In this document: positions 8,436-17,182 of the stretch, piece after piece
Layout: each line of letters starts with the position of its first letter
How positions within the stretch are numbered: the stretch's first letter is position 1
Source: Asanoa ferruginea
Lineage (GTDB): Bacteria > Actinomycetota > Actinomycetes > Mycobacteriales > Micromonosporaceae
Reading direction: 5' to 3'
Assembly (NCBI RefSeq): GCF_003387075.1
Contig: NZ_QUMQ01000001.1
Coordinates: 1,550,001-1,614,000, forward strand
DNA length: 64,000 nt
Program-made: the position numbers and the translations under genes
The notes under the pieces: generated by a model
Told to the model about the DNA's origin: nothing
The model's database searches: none
The model's input: only the letters and a program-made list of their open reading frames with translations

Positions 8436-9241
8436 CCCCTGCCGGGCGCGGTCACGGCCAACGGGATCGCGCCCATCAGGGACCAGTCGTGGCCGATGTC
8501 GGCCGCGCAGCGCAGCAGCAACGGCAGGTATTCCTCGGTCAGCCGCTCCACCGAGGTCTCGGCCGCGTGCACGGTCACGTTGATCGCCGCGACCACCGCT
8601 CCGTCGCCGTCGCGGACGCTGGTCGCCACCGAACGGATGCCGGGTGCCAGGTCCTGGTCGGCCAGCGCCCAGCCCTTGGCCCGCACCTCGCGAAGCTGGC
8701 GGTCGAGCTCGTCACGGGCCGGCCGCCAGCGCGCCGTGATGCCGGACCGGGTCGGCTCGGCCAACACCGCGGCCAGCGATTCGGGCGGCAGGGCGGCGAG
8801 CAGCACCTTGCCCATCGACGTGGGTGGCGCCGGGAAGCGGGTGCCGATGGTGACCGCCAGGGTCACGATCTTCGGCACCGCCACCCGGGCCACGTAGACG
8901 ATGTCGCTGCCGTCGAGCTGGGCCATCGAGGTCGACTCGTTGGTCTGCGCGACCAGCCGTTCCATGTGCGGTCGGGCGACGTCCCACATGCTCAGCGAGT
9001 TGACGTAGGCCATGCCCAGCTCGAGCACCCGCGGCGTCAGGGCGTAGCCCCGGTCGGCGGCCCGCACGTAGCCGAGTTCTTCGAGGGTCAGCAGGATCCG
9101 CCGCACCGTGGGCCGGGCCAGCCCGGTCGCGCCGGCGAGATCGCTCAGCGTGCGCACGGGCTGCCCGGCCGGGAACGAACGGAGGACGTCGAGCCCGCGG
9201 GCCAGCGCTTCGATGAAGTCAGGTCCGGACTCGCGTGGCAT
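8432..9241 (-). CDS. IclR-family transcriptional regulator
   Basis: 269 residues, ATG start. The N-terminal winged helix (about 10-75) reads FIEALARGLDVLRSF, then LSDLAGATGLARPTVRRILLTLEELGY, close to the PcaR/PcaU/PobR branch that controls aromatic catabolism. The C-terminal IclR effector domain follows (ARPHMERLVAQTNESTSMAQLDGSDIVYVARV). It lies 3 nt behind the amidohydrolase gene, so it is co-transcribed with it. The pair of CGGAC-N4-GTCCG dyads in the divergent promoter region is a good candidate for its binding sites. Confidence 0.9.
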   Translation of the reverse strand: MPRESGPDFIEALARGLDVLRSFPAGQPVRTLSDLAGATGLARPTVRRILLTLEELGYVRAADRGYALTPRVLELGMAYVNSLSMWDVARPHMERLVAQTNESTSMAQLDGSDIVYVARVAVPKIVTLAVTIGTRFPAPPTSMGKVLLAALPPESLAAVLAEPTRSGITARWRPARDELDRQLREVRAKGWALADQDLAPGIRSVATSVRDGDGAVVAAINVTVHAAETSVERLTEEYLPLLLRCAADIGHDWSLMGAIPLAVTAPGRG

Positions 9242-9244
9242 TTC

Positions 9245-10669
9245 TCAATGCTTCCATTGCGCCGAGCCGGCGTCGTAGTCGGTGTAGGTGTAGGGGTTGT
9301 CGGTCACCTTGGTCTCCGGCACGTCGGGGTTCATCCCCTTGGCCCAGGCCTCCTCGCCCATGTCGCCGACGAGATAGTCGACGGTGCGGCCGATCGCGGC
9401 GCGGGCGGCGGCCAGGTCGACGTCGACCAGCCGGCCGTCACGCTTGACGATGCGACCGTTGACCACGACCGTGTCGACGTCGCCGCGCTGCGCCTGGAAC
9501 GCGACGTGGCCGTAGGGGTGCAGCACCGGGAACATCACCGGCGAGTGGTCGTTTTTGATCAGCACCACGTCGGCCTTCTTGCCCGGCTCGAGGCTGCCGA
9601 CGGCCGAGTCGAGACCCAGCGCGCGAGCGCCGCCGATGGTCGCCCAGTCGACGACCTGCTCCGCACGGAGGTGGCAGTGGGTGACCGTTTCGGCGTCCTT
9701 GTGCGCCTCCATGTGCTCCCGGGACCGGTCGGCGCCGAGCGTCGAGCGCATCGCCGAGAACAGGTCGCCGCTCCACCAGACGCTCGTGTCCATCGACAGC
9801 GAGACCGGGATGTCGTGGTGCCGGAGCTGCCAGGTGGGCGGGTAGCCCTGGCCGGCGCTCTGCTCGCTCTCCGTCGAGACCGAGACCGAGCCGCCGGTCG
9901 CCGCGATCCGGTTGTAGGAGTCGCGGGTCAGCGTCGCGGCGTGCACGTAGATCGACTGCGGCGTCATGAAGCCGTTCTCGTGCATGAGCCGGATGCCGTC
10001 GTCGTTGGTCGCGCCCCAGACACCGGCGTGGGTGGTCACCGGCGCGCCCAGCTCGCGGGCCACCTCGAAGGCCGCCTTCTCCGGGAAGGCCGGATCGCCG
10101 GTCACGTCGAACGCCATCTGGAAGCCCAGCATGTCGCCCTTGCCGTGCAGCCGGCGGTTGACGAAGTCGCGGAACTCCGGCGCCGCCGACCACTCCCACG
10201 GGCCCTGCTGGATGTTGCCGTAGGCGAGCACGAACCGGCCGGGCACCGCCTCGAGCGCGTCGACCGCGGCGTCGGCGTGGTCGATCGTCTGGAGGCCGTG
10301 TGACCAGTCGACCGTGGTGGTGACGCCGGCGTCGAGCGCCTCGATCGCGCCGAGCAGGTTGCCCGCGTAGATGTCTTCCGGCCGGAAGCGCTTGCCGGAC
10401 TCTAGGTAGTACCAGACGAAGTATTGGGTCAGGGTCCAGTCGGCGCCGTAGCCCCGCATCGCGGTCTGCCACAGGTGCCGGTGGGTGTCGATCATGCCGG
10501 GCATGATGATGCCGCCGGTGGCGTCGATCTCGACAGTGCCCTCGGGCGCGGTCAGGCCGGCGCCGATCTCGGCAATCTTGTCGTCCACCACGAGCACGTC
10601 CGCATCCCGCAGCACGGTGTGGTGGTTATCCATCGTCAGCACAAGGCCGTTGCGAAACAGCACGCTCAT
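9245..10669 (-). CDS. Amidohydrolase (TRZ/ATZ, cytosine-deaminase-like group)
   Basis: 474 residues from the ATG at 10669, chosen because AGGAG sits 8 nt upstream; a GTG at 10678 lies on that site. Metal-dependent TIM-barrel hydrolase: DTHRH with H63 and H65 is the HxH metal site, VTTHAGVW and IYVHAATL supply further histidines, and SMDTS the catalytic-site Asp. The C-terminal part closes the small beta domain (KADVVLIKND, TVVVNGRIVKRDG). Members deaminate or dechlorinate N-heterocycles and related compounds. It is transcribed away from the CoA-transferase/dioxygenase genes and probably makes or clears a nitrogenous precursor in the same pathway. Confidence 0.85.
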   Translation of the reverse strand: MSVLFRNGLVLTMDNHHTVLRDADVLVVDDKIAEIGAGLTAPEGTVEIDATGGIIMPGMIDTHRHLWQTAMRGYGADWTLTQYFVWYYLESGKRFRPEDIYAGNLLGAIEALDAGVTTTVDWSHGLQTIDHADAAVDALEAVPGRFVLAYGNIQQGPWEWSAAPEFRDFVNRRLHGKGDMLGFQMAFDVTGDPAFPEKAAFEVARELGAPVTTHAGVWGATNDDGIRLMHENGFMTPQSIYVHAATLTRDSYNRIAATGGSVSVSTESEQSAGQGYPPTWQLRHHDIPVSLSMDTSVWWSGDLFSAMRSTLGADRSREHMEAHKDAETVTHCHLRAEQVVDWATIGGARALGLDSAVGSLEPGKKADVVLIKNDHSPVMFPVLHPYGHVAFQAQRGDVDTVVVNGRIVKRDGRLVDVDLAAARAAIGRTVDYLVGDMGEEAWAKGMNPDVPETKVTDNPYTYTDYDAGSAQWKH

Positions 10670-10684
10670 CGCCGTCACTCCTAT

Positions 10685-10698
10685 CGGACACTAGTCCG
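10685..10698. promoter_or_regulatory. Dyad CGGAC-N4-GTCCG, proposed IclR operator (amidohydrolase side)
   Basis: CGGACACTAGTCCG is a perfect 5-4-5 dyad 15 bases upstream of the amidohydrolase ATG, next to its ribosome-binding site. The same pattern recurs on the other side of the divergent region at 10819. Assignment to the linked IclR protein is inference from position and symmetry. Confidence 0.6.
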
Positions 10699-10818
10699 CC
10701 TAGCGGCCAGCCAGTCTCGAACGTCGCGATTGTGAGCCCGCTCACCGGCCGCCGTCAAGACGTTAGCATTGCTCGGTGGTTGCGAACTGAGCCATTTAAT
10801 GACCAAGATAAAGGTGTA

Positions 10819-10832
10819 CGGACGCCCGTCCG
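10819..10832. promoter_or_regulatory. Dyad CGGAC-N4-GTCCG, proposed IclR operator (CoA-transferase side)
   Basis: CGGACGCCCGTCCG is the second copy of the pattern, 31 bases before the GTG of the CoA-transferase gene. A further half-site CGGAC follows at 10838. Two copies, one beside each divergent start, argue for one regulator acting on both transcripts. Confidence 0.6.
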
Positions 10833-10863
10833 CTCAGCGGACATTCAGCAAGGGAGCTAGCGA

Positions 10864-12009
10864 GTGGCGGAGAATACCGGGCCCCTGAAGGGCATCCTGG
10901 TTGCCGACTTCTCCCGGATCCTCGCCGGTCCCTACGCGACCATGTTGCTCGCCGACCTGGGCGCCGACGTGATCAAGGTCGAAGGCCCGGGCGGCGACGA
11001 CACCCGCACCTGGATGCCACCGGTGCGCGACGGGGTCGCGACCTACTACCTGGGCATCAACCGCAACAAGCGGTCGATCGCACTCGACCTGCGCTCACCC
11101 GACGACCTGGCCGCCGCCCAGGAGCTCGCGCGGCGGGCCGACGTGATGATCGAAAACTTCAAGCCCGGCGGCCTCGCCCGGTTCGGGCTCGACTACGACA
11201 CGGTCGCCGCCGGCAACGAGGGCATCGTCTACGCCTCGATCAGCGGCTTCGGCTCGGGCGCGGGCGCGTCGATCCCGGGCTACGACCTGATGGTGCAGGC
11301 GATCTCCGGGCTGATGAGCCTCACCGGCGATCCCGACGGGCCGCCCTACCGGGCCGGCATCTCGGTCTTCGACGTGATGGCCGGCCTGCACGCCAACATC
11401 GGCATCCTGGCCGCCCTGCACCACCGCGCGGCTTCCGGGCGCGGCCAACACGTCGAGGTCAACCTGCTCTCGTCGGCCTTGTCGGGCCTGGTCAACCACA
11501 GCAGTGCGGTGGTCGCCGGTGACACCGTGCCGTTCCGGATGGGCAACGCCCACCCCAGCCTGTTCCCCTACGAGCCGCTGCCGACCGCCGACGGCGAGCT
11601 GATCGTGATCGCCGGCAACGACGGGCAGTTCCGCAAGCTCTGCCAGGTGCTCGGCCTCCCGGAGTTGGTCGACGACCCGCGGTTCGGGCGCAACCAGGAC
11701 CGCACCGCCAACCGCGAGGCGCTGCGCCCGCTGCTGGTCGAGGTGCTGCGCACCCGCACAAAGGACGAGTGGTTCCGCGACCTGCTGGCCGCCGGCATCC
11801 CGTGCGCGCCGATCAACACCCTTGACGGCGGCGTCGCGTACGCCAATGAGCTCGGTCTTGATCCGGTGGTCGAGGTTGGCGCGGGCGACGAAGCGGTGCC
11901 GAGCGTGCGCAACCCGATCACCTTCTCGGCGACACCCACGCGCTACGAGCTGCCGCCGCCGGGGCTCGACCAACACGGGGAGGAGATCCGCGCATGGCTG
12001 AAGAGCTGA
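10864..12009 (+). CDS. Class III (CaiB/BaiF) CoA-transferase
   Basis: 381 residues, GTG start with GGGAG upstream. The N-terminal LKGILVADFSRILAGPYATMLLADLGADVIKVE is the family signature, followed by NRNKRSIALDL. D141 in the GYDLMVQA motif is the expected aspartyl nucleophile that forms the CoA-ester intermediate. It moves CoA between carboxylic acids. The next gene, a citryl-CoA-lyase-like enzyme, overlaps it by 16 nt, so the two probably work in sequence: activation of a hydroxy-polycarboxylate, then cleavage. Confidence 0.92.
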   Translation: MAENTGPLKGILVADFSRILAGPYATMLLADLGADVIKVEGPGGDDTRTWMPPVRDGVATYYLGINRNKRSIALDLRSPDDLAAAQELARRADVMIENFKPGGLARFGLDYDTVAAGNEGIVYASISGFGSGAGASIPGYDLMVQAISGLMSLTGDPDGPPYRAGISVFDVMAGLHANIGILAALHHRAASGRGQHVEVNLLSSALSGLVNHSSAVVAGDTVPFRMGNAHPSLFPYEPLPTADGELIVIAGNDGQFRKLCQVLGLPELVDDPRFGRNQDRTANREALRPLLVEVLRTRTKDEWFRDLLAAGIPCAPINTLDGGVAYANELGLDPVVEVGAGDEAVPSVRNPITFSATPTRYELPPPGLDQHGEEIRAWLKS

Positions 12010-12776
12010 GGTTTCCGACTGGTCTCGGCACGTCCGACGCCGACACCATCTCCCTGCTGGGTCAGGATCTCGCCGCCGACCTGATGGGCAAGGTCGGCTT
12101 CGGCGAGCTGGCCTTCTGGCTGGTAACCAAGCGCCGCCCGACGCCGAGCGAGACGCGCGTGTTCGAGACGGTCCTGGTCTCGCTGGCCGACCACGGGTTC
12201 ACCCCGACCGCCATCGCTGCCCGGCTGACCTACCTGAGCGCGCCCGAGTCGATCCAGGGCGCGCTGGCGGCCGGCTTGCTCGGCGGCGGCTCCCGCTTCC
12301 TCGGCGTGACCGAAGACTGCGGCCGGTTCCTGGCGGAGACGTTGCGCGACGCCCCAGCGGATGTCGACTTCGACGAGTTGGCCCGCACCGCGATCACCGA
12401 GGCGCGCGCGGCCAAGCGATTCGTCCCCGGTCTCGGCCACCCCGTGCACAAGGTGCAGGATCCGCGTACCCCCGTGTTGATCGGCATCGCCCGGGAAGAG
12501 GGCCTGGAAGGCCCGCACCTGAAGCTGTTCCAGGCGATCGGCCGCGTGCACCCGGAGATCCTGGGTCGTACGCTGCCGCTCAACGGCGCCGGCGTCGCCG
12601 GTGCCGCGCTGGCCGACCTCGGGCTGCCGGTCGACCTGCTGCGCGGCTTCGCGCTGCTGGCCCGCGCCGCCGGCCTGCTCGGCCACCTGGCCGAGGAAAA
12701 GAGCGCACCGCTCGGCATGGACATCTACACCACGGTTGACCGCCACGCCCGGTATGTCCCGCCGGGCCAAGACTGA
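11994..12776 (+). CDS. Citryl-CoA lyase / short citrate-synthase-like protein
   Basis: 260 residues, much shorter than a full citrate synthase (about 370-430), matching the stand-alone citryl-CoA-lyase-like group. FVPGLGHPVHKVQDPR carries the conserved active-site His, and TLPLNGAGVAGAALADLGLP matches the C-terminal half of the fold. Such enzymes cleave a CoA-activated beta-hydroxy acid to an acyl-CoA and an oxo acid. The tight coupling to the CoA-transferase before it and the dioxygenase genes after it suggests that the substrate is a citrate-like ring-cleavage product. The true substrate is not known. Confidence 0.85.
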   Translation: MAEELRFPTGLGTSDADTISLLGQDLAADLMGKVGFGELAFWLVTKRRPTPSETRVFETVLVSLADHGFTPTAIAARLTYLSAPESIQGALAAGLLGGGSRFLGVTEDCGRFLAETLRDAPADVDFDELARTAITEARAAKRFVPGLGHPVHKVQDPRTPVLIGIAREEGLEGPHLKLFQAIGRVHPEILGRTLPLNGAGVAGAALADLGLPVDLLRGFALLARAAGLLGHLAEEKSAPLGMDIYTTVDRHARYVPPGQD

Positions 12777-12788
12777 AGAGGAGCGAAC

Positions 12789-13655
12789 ATGGCCAAAGTC
12801 GTCGCGGTCATCGCCTCCACACATCACCCGTTCTACTACCGCGCGAGCACCGCGACCGGTGCCGACCGGCCGCCGTTCGCCGACGAGTGGACGAGCAAGA
12901 TCCTGGCCTTCCGGGAGACGCTGACCCGGGCCAACCCCGACGTGCTGGTGATGGTCGGCTCCGACCACTTCCACCAGCTCTGGCTCGACAACATGCCGCA
13001 GTTCCTGGTCGGCAAGGCGCCGTTCTACGACGCCAACTGGTATAACGAGGAACGCGAGTTCGGCCTGCCGAAGATGCTGCTCCGCGGCCAGGAAGACCTG
13101 TCGTCCTACATCCTGCGCGAGGGCCTCGACGCCGGCTTCGACCTGGCGTTCAGCAACGAGCTGCGGATCGACCACAGCATCACCTGCCCGATCATCACGC
13201 TGCGGCCCGAGGCCGACCTGCCGATCGTGCCGATCTACACCAACATCTTCGCGCCGCCGCTGCCCCAGCCGAAGCGCTTCGTCCAACTCGGACAGACGAT
13301 CCGCGAGCTGGTCGAGTCGTGGCCGAGCGACCTGCGGGTCGCCGTGATCGGCACCGGCCACCTCTCGCTGGAGCTGGGCGGCCCGCGGCAGTTCGGCCCG
13401 CACGGCCCCGATCCGGAGTTCGACCGGCGCGCGGTCGAGTGGATCGCAAGCGGCGACCTCGACGGCTGCCTGTCCGAAGTCACGCTGGACAGCCTGCACG
13501 CACCCGGAAACGCGACACACGGCTTCATGGACTTCATGCTGATGATGGGCGTGGCGGGCGCCGGCGCCAAGGCCGACTACGTCGACTCCCTCGACCTGTT
13601 CCACACCATGGAGGCCTACTTCACCTGGTATCCGAACGGAGCGCCGGCGGCATGA
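12789..13655 (+). CDS. Class III extradiol ring-cleavage dioxygenase, LigB-type catalytic subunit
   Basis: 288 residues. AKVVAVIASTHHPFYY (H12, H13) and MVGSDHFHQLW (H58, H60) supply the iron ligands and active-site histidines of LigB-type enzymes, and VIGTGHLSLELGG the downstream conserved His. The family opens a catechol-type ring with O2 at a non-haem Fe(II). It starts 12 nt after the lyase gene behind GAGGAG. The LigA-type subunit follows with an ATGA overlap, so the pair looks like a two-subunit protocatechuate-4,5-dioxygenase-type enzyme. Ring substrate not determinable here. Confidence 0.9.
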   Translation: MAKVVAVIASTHHPFYYRASTATGADRPPFADEWTSKILAFRETLTRANPDVLVMVGSDHFHQLWLDNMPQFLVGKAPFYDANWYNEEREFGLPKMLLRGQEDLSSYILREGLDAGFDLAFSNELRIDHSITCPIITLRPEADLPIVPIYTNIFAPPLPQPKRFVQLGQTIRELVESWPSDLRVAVIGTGHLSLELGGPRQFGPHGPDPEFDRRAVEWIASGDLDGCLSEVTLDSLHAPGNATHGFMDFMLMMGVAGAGAKADYVDSLDLFHTMEAYFTWYPNGAPAA

Positions 13656-14014
13656 GTCGTTACTTGATCGACAAGTTCCTCTACACCGTCGACCGCGACC
13701 CCGACCTGGTGGAGCGCTACCGCGACGACCCGGTCGGCACGGTCACCTGGTGGGAGGCCGAGCGGGCCAACTCGGTGCTCAACTGCCACACCGGCGAGGC
13801 CAGCACCTGGCTGCGCTTCGACGACACGGAGCGCACCGCACTGTCCACACACGACTATGTGAAGCTCTTCGAGCTGGGTGCCCACCCGTTCCTCACGCTG
13901 ACGCTGTTCATCGCGATGTTCGAGCGGGACCACGCGGAGCCGCTGGCCTTCCAGAAGCAATACGCGGCCCGGCTCGCCCACTTTGACCTGCCCTACCCCG
14001 ACATCGCGACATGA
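13652..14014 (+). CDS. LigA-type small subunit of the extradiol dioxygenase
   Basis: 120 residues from the ATG at 13652, which overlaps the LigB stop in ATGA. The all-helical sequence (SRYLIDKFLYTVDRDPDLVERY, then DYVKLFELGAHPFLTLTLFIAM) matches the LigA alpha subunit of protocatechuate 4,5-dioxygenase, which caps the active site and helps bind the substrate. Its stop overlaps the next start by 4 nt, so it is translated as part of the operon. Confidence 0.85.
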   Translation: MSRYLIDKFLYTVDRDPDLVERYRDDPVGTVTWWEAERANSVLNCHTGEASTWLRFDDTERTALSTHDYVKLFELGAHPFLTLTLFIAMFERDHAEPLAFQKQYAARLAHFDLPYPDIAT

Positions 14015-14979
14015 GCACGATGCGCGCCGCCGTCGTCGACCCCGCGGGCCAGCCGCCGCGGGTGATCGACCGTGCCCTTCCGCCGGCCGGCGAAGGTGAG
14101 GTCCGGGTCACCGTCACCGCGGCTCCGATCACCCCGCTCGACCTGCTCTGCGCGTCGGGCACCTCCTACTTCGGCGTGCCGGCCTGCCCCTACGTGCCGG
14201 GCGTGCAGGGTGTCGGCCGGCTCGACGACGGCACCCCGGTCTGGTTCCCCACCGACGCCGGCATGAAGCCGGGCGACGGCAGCATGGCCGAGCACGCGGT
14301 GGTGCCCGCCGCCGACCTGGCCCGGCTGCCGGAAAACGTCGACCACCGGCTGGTCGCGGCCCTGGGCCTGTCGGCCGTCGCGGCCTGGAACGCCCTGCTC
14401 GAGCGCGGTGAGTTGGCCGCCGGCGAGCAGGTGCTGGTGCTCGGCGCGGGCGGCGTGGTCGGCCAGGCGGCGATCCAGATCGCGAAGCTGCACGGCGCCC
14501 GCCGGGTGATCGCGGCGGCCCGTTCGTCCGCCGCGCAGGAACGCGCGCACCAGGCCGGTGCCGACTCGGTGGTCGCGGTCTACGAGCAAGACGACGTCAT
14601 GTCGCTCGCCCGGCGGCTCGGCGACGCCGCCGACGGCCCGGTCGACCTGGTGCTCGACCCGCTCTTCGGCGTCGCGGCCGCGGCCGCGCTGCGCACCCTG
14701 CGGATCGGCGGCCGGCTGGTCAACCTGGGCAGCGCGGCGGCGGAGACGGCGCCGTTCGACTCGGCGACCCTGCGCAGCCGGTCGCTGCGGGTGCTCGGCT
14801 ACACCAACAACGAGCTCACGGCGGCGCAGAAGGCGGTGACGGTCAGCGAGATCGCCGACCACGTCGCCGCCGGGCGGTTACGCACCGCCTACGAGGCGGT
14901 TCCGCTGGAAGCGGCCGCCGAAGCCTGGCAACGCCAGGCCACGGGCACCATCCAGGGCCGGATCGTCTTGACGGTCTAG
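14011..14979 (+). CDS. Zinc-independent MDR oxidoreductase (quinone-reductase-like)
   Basis: 322 residues. The N-terminal GroES-like domain is followed by an NAD(P)-binding Rossmann domain with VLVLGAGGVVGQAAIQIAKL (about 144-163). The catalytic-zinc Cys/His set of alcohol dehydrogenases is not evident, so it is closer to quinone reductases. It is the last gene of the CoA-transferase operon and ends 5 nt before a strong hairpin. A TTA codon occurs in frame at 14878 (residue 290), which in this codon usage is rare and can make translation depend on the bldA-type leucyl tRNA. Confidence 0.85.
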   Translation: MSTMRAAVVDPAGQPPRVIDRALPPAGEGEVRVTVTAAPITPLDLLCASGTSYFGVPACPYVPGVQGVGRLDDGTPVWFPTDAGMKPGDGSMAEHAVVPAADLARLPENVDHRLVAALGLSAVAAWNALLERGELAAGEQVLVLGAGGVVGQAAIQIAKLHGARRVIAAARSSAAQERAHQAGADSVVAVYEQDDVMSLARRLGDAADGPVDLVLDPLFGVAAAAALRTLRIGGRLVNLGSAAAETAPFDSATLRSRSLRVLGYTNNELTAAQKAVTVSEIADHVAAGRLRTAYEAVPLEAAAEAWQRQATGTIQGRIVLTV

Positions 14980-14983
14980 CCCA

Positions 14984-15028
14984 GGGATGCGGCCGGGCCG
15001 TCTCCCCCGTTCGGCCCGGCCGCATCCC
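14984..15028. terminator. Bidirectional hairpin terminator
   Basis: Perfect 16-bp stem: arms 14984-14999 (GGGATGCGGCCGGGCC) and 15013-15028, with a 13-nt loop. It sits between the convergent MDR gene (plus) and TetR gene (minus) and can serve both. There is no U-run, as is common in actinomycetes. Confidence 0.85.
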
Positions 15029-15038
15029 ACCCGAGATC

Positions 15039-15632
15039 TCAGCGAGCGAACGGAAAGCCGCCTTCGAAGAAGTCGAGGGCCGCCAACATCCGCTCCAGGG
15101 AAAACTTGAAGTCGTCGTGCATCGCGCCCATTACGGTGCCCACGACCGCACCGGCGAACGCGCGGCTCTCCAGGTCGTCTGGCGGCCGGTTGGCCCGGGC
15201 GGCGACGCCCTCGGCGAGCAGGGCGATCGTTCGCTGCAACTCGTCGAGTTGGGCGGCGCGCAACTCCGGGACCGTGCGGATCAGGTGCTGCCGGGCCATC
15301 TCCCGCTCGAACTGCTCCGGCGCCATGTTGTTGAACACGTGCTCCATCGAGCGCCGCAACGCGGTGAGCACGGGCACCTCGGCCGGCTGGTTGAGGAACT
15401 CACGGATCATGATCGGGTCGTAGTCGTCGACCAGGACGAGTTGTTCCTTCGACGGGAAATAGCGGAAGAACGTGCTGGGCGAGATGTCGGCGGCTTCCGC
15501 GATCTGCTCGACCGTGGTCTCGCCATAGCCCTTCTCGGCGAACAGACGCATGGCCTGGTCGCGGATGGTGGCCCGGGTCCGCAGCTTCTTGCGCTCGCGG
15601 AGCCCGAGCCCCAACTCTGGTTCAGCCGACAT
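15039..15632 (-). CDS. TetR-family regulator of the MFS exporter
   Basis: 197 residues, ATG start overlapping the end of the MFS gene by 11 nt. The N-terminal helix-turn-helix (about 15-62) includes TTVEQIAEAADISPSTFFRYFPSKEQLVL, and MftR-like C-terminal helices follow. Being the second gene of the exporter transcript implies autoregulation: the protein would bind the 34-bp dyad upstream of the MFS gene and respond to the exported compound. Confidence 0.9.
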   Translation of the reverse strand: MSAEPELGLGLRERKKLRTRATIRDQAMRLFAEKGYGETTVEQIAEAADISPSTFFRYFPSKEQLVLVDDYDPIMIREFLNQPAEVPVLTALRRSMEHVFNNMAPEQFEREMARQHLIRTVPELRAAQLDELQRTIALLAEGVAARANRPPDDLESRAFAGAVVGTVMGAMHDDFKFSLERMLAALDFFEGGFPFAR

Positions 15633-17166
15633 GTAGCGATTCTGTCACCGGCGCCGGACCGACCACCGGTTCCGGCGCCGCCTCCAGCGTCGACGGCGCG
15701 GCGGGCCGGCGCGGCAGCAGCCAGAACGCGACCGCCGCGGCCAGCGCGCAGATCGCCACGCAGACCCAGAGTGTCTGGTTCATCCCGCTGACGAAGGCCG
15801 TGCGTACGGTGTCCAGCAAGCCCAGATCGCCGCGTTGCCCGGCGACCGCGACGCCGGCCGAGACGCTGTCGGAGACGGGGCGCACCGCGGCGTCGCCCAG
15901 GCCCGCCTGGTAGCCGGCGTTGAGCACGGTGCCGAGCACGGCGACGCCGATGGTGCCGCCGGCCTGGCGCAGCGCCTGCACGACCGCGGAGCCGGAGCCG
16001 GCCCGCTCGACCGACAGCGCGTCCATCGCCGCGGCCATCGTGACCGGCATGACCATGCCCATCCCGGCGCCGAGCACGGTGATCCAGGTGGCGGTCCACC
16101 CGTACCCCGTCTCGACCGTGGTCATCGCACCGAGCCCGAGCGCGATAGCGAGCAGCACGAAGCCGGCACCGACCAGCGGACCAGAGCCCACGCTCCGCAC
16201 GGCGCGACCGGCGACCCGGGTGCCGACCAGCAGCCCGCCGATCATCGGCAACAGCCGCAGGCCGGTGCCGAGCGAACTCTCGCCGTTGACCGCCTGGAGG
16301 AACTGCGGCACCAGGAACAGCAGGCCGAACATCGCGAAGTTGACGACCGTGGCGAGCGTGGAGCCGAGGGTGAAGCCCCGACTGCGGAACAGCTTCAGAT
16401 CGATCAACGGGTACGCCACCCGGCGTTGCCACGCGACGAACAGCGCCAGCAGGGCGAGCCCGGCCGCGATCAGCCCCCAGTCGGCGAGGTCGGACCAGCC
16501 GTCGTCGCCGATCCGGATGAAGCCGTAGGTCAGCCCGAGCAGCCCCGCGGAGGAGAGCAGGATGCCCGGCACGTCGGCCGGCCGCGAGTGGTTGCTGCGC
16601 GACTCGGGCACGAACAGCGCGACCGCCAGGATGCCGATGATCACCAGCGGCACGTTGATCAGGAAGATCGAGCCCCACCAGAAGTGCTCGAGCATCCAGC
16701 CGCCCACGATCGGGCCGAGCGGCAGGCCGATCGCGGTCGAGGTGACCCAGATGGTGAGCGCCCGGCCCCGCTCGCGACTGTCCGGGAACAGCACCGGCAG
16801 GACCGCCATCGACAGCGGCATCATGATCGCCGCACCGAGGCCGAGGGCGGCCCGAGCGCCGATCAGCAGTTCGGCGCTGCCGGCGTAGGCGCAGAGGGCC
16901 GAGGCGGCGCCGAAGAGCACCAGCGCGGCGAGCAGGAAGCGCTTGCGGCCGAACCGGTCACCGAGCGAGCCGGCCGGCAGCAGCACGGCCGCGAGAACCA
17001 GCGTGTAGGCGGACGCGAACCACTGGAGCTGGGCGTTCGAGGCACCCAGGTCGACGGAAAGGGTCGGCAGGGCAACGGTCAGAACCGTTGTGTCGAGCCC
17101 GATGGTGAGCATCGCGATGGCCAGCGCACCAAGCGCTAGCCATCGGCTGGAACGAGACGTCGGCAC
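15622..17166 (-). CDS. DHA2-family (EmrB/QacA-type) MFS drug exporter
   Basis: About 514 residues from GTG 17166, chosen because GGGGG lies about 6 nt upstream; an open frame reaches TTG 17199 but that codon falls inside the operator dyad. Fourteen hydrophobic segments fit the DHA2 topology. Motif C-like sequences (AIGLPLGPIVGGWMLE) and motif A (GDRFGRKR, about loop 2-3) are present. It exports drugs or metabolites against the proton gradient. Encoded upstream of, and overlapping, its presumed TetR repressor. Confidence 0.9.
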   Translation of the reverse strand: MPTSRSSRWLALGALAIAMLTIGLDTTVLTVALPTLSVDLGASNAQLQWFASAYTLVLAAVLLPAGSLGDRFGRKRFLLAALVLFGAASALCAYAGSAELLIGARAALGLGAAIMMPLSMAVLPVLFPDSRERGRALTIWVTSTAIGLPLGPIVGGWMLEHFWWGSIFLINVPLVIIGILAVALFVPESRSNHSRPADVPGILLSSAGLLGLTYGFIRIGDDGWSDLADWGLIAAGLALLALFVAWQRRVAYPLIDLKLFRSRGFTLGSTLATVVNFAMFGLLFLVPQFLQAVNGESSLGTGLRLLPMIGGLLVGTRVAGRAVRSVGSGPLVGAGFVLLAIALGLGAMTTVETGYGWTATWITVLGAGMGMVMPVTMAAAMDALSVERAGSGSAVVQALRQAGGTIGVAVLGTVLNAGYQAGLGDAAVRPVSDSVSAGVAVAGQRGDLGLLDTVRTAFVSGMNQTLWVCVAICALAAAVAFWLLPRRPAAPSTLEAAPEPVVGPAPVTESLHVG

Positions 17167-17182
17167 TATCAACCCCCGGAAT

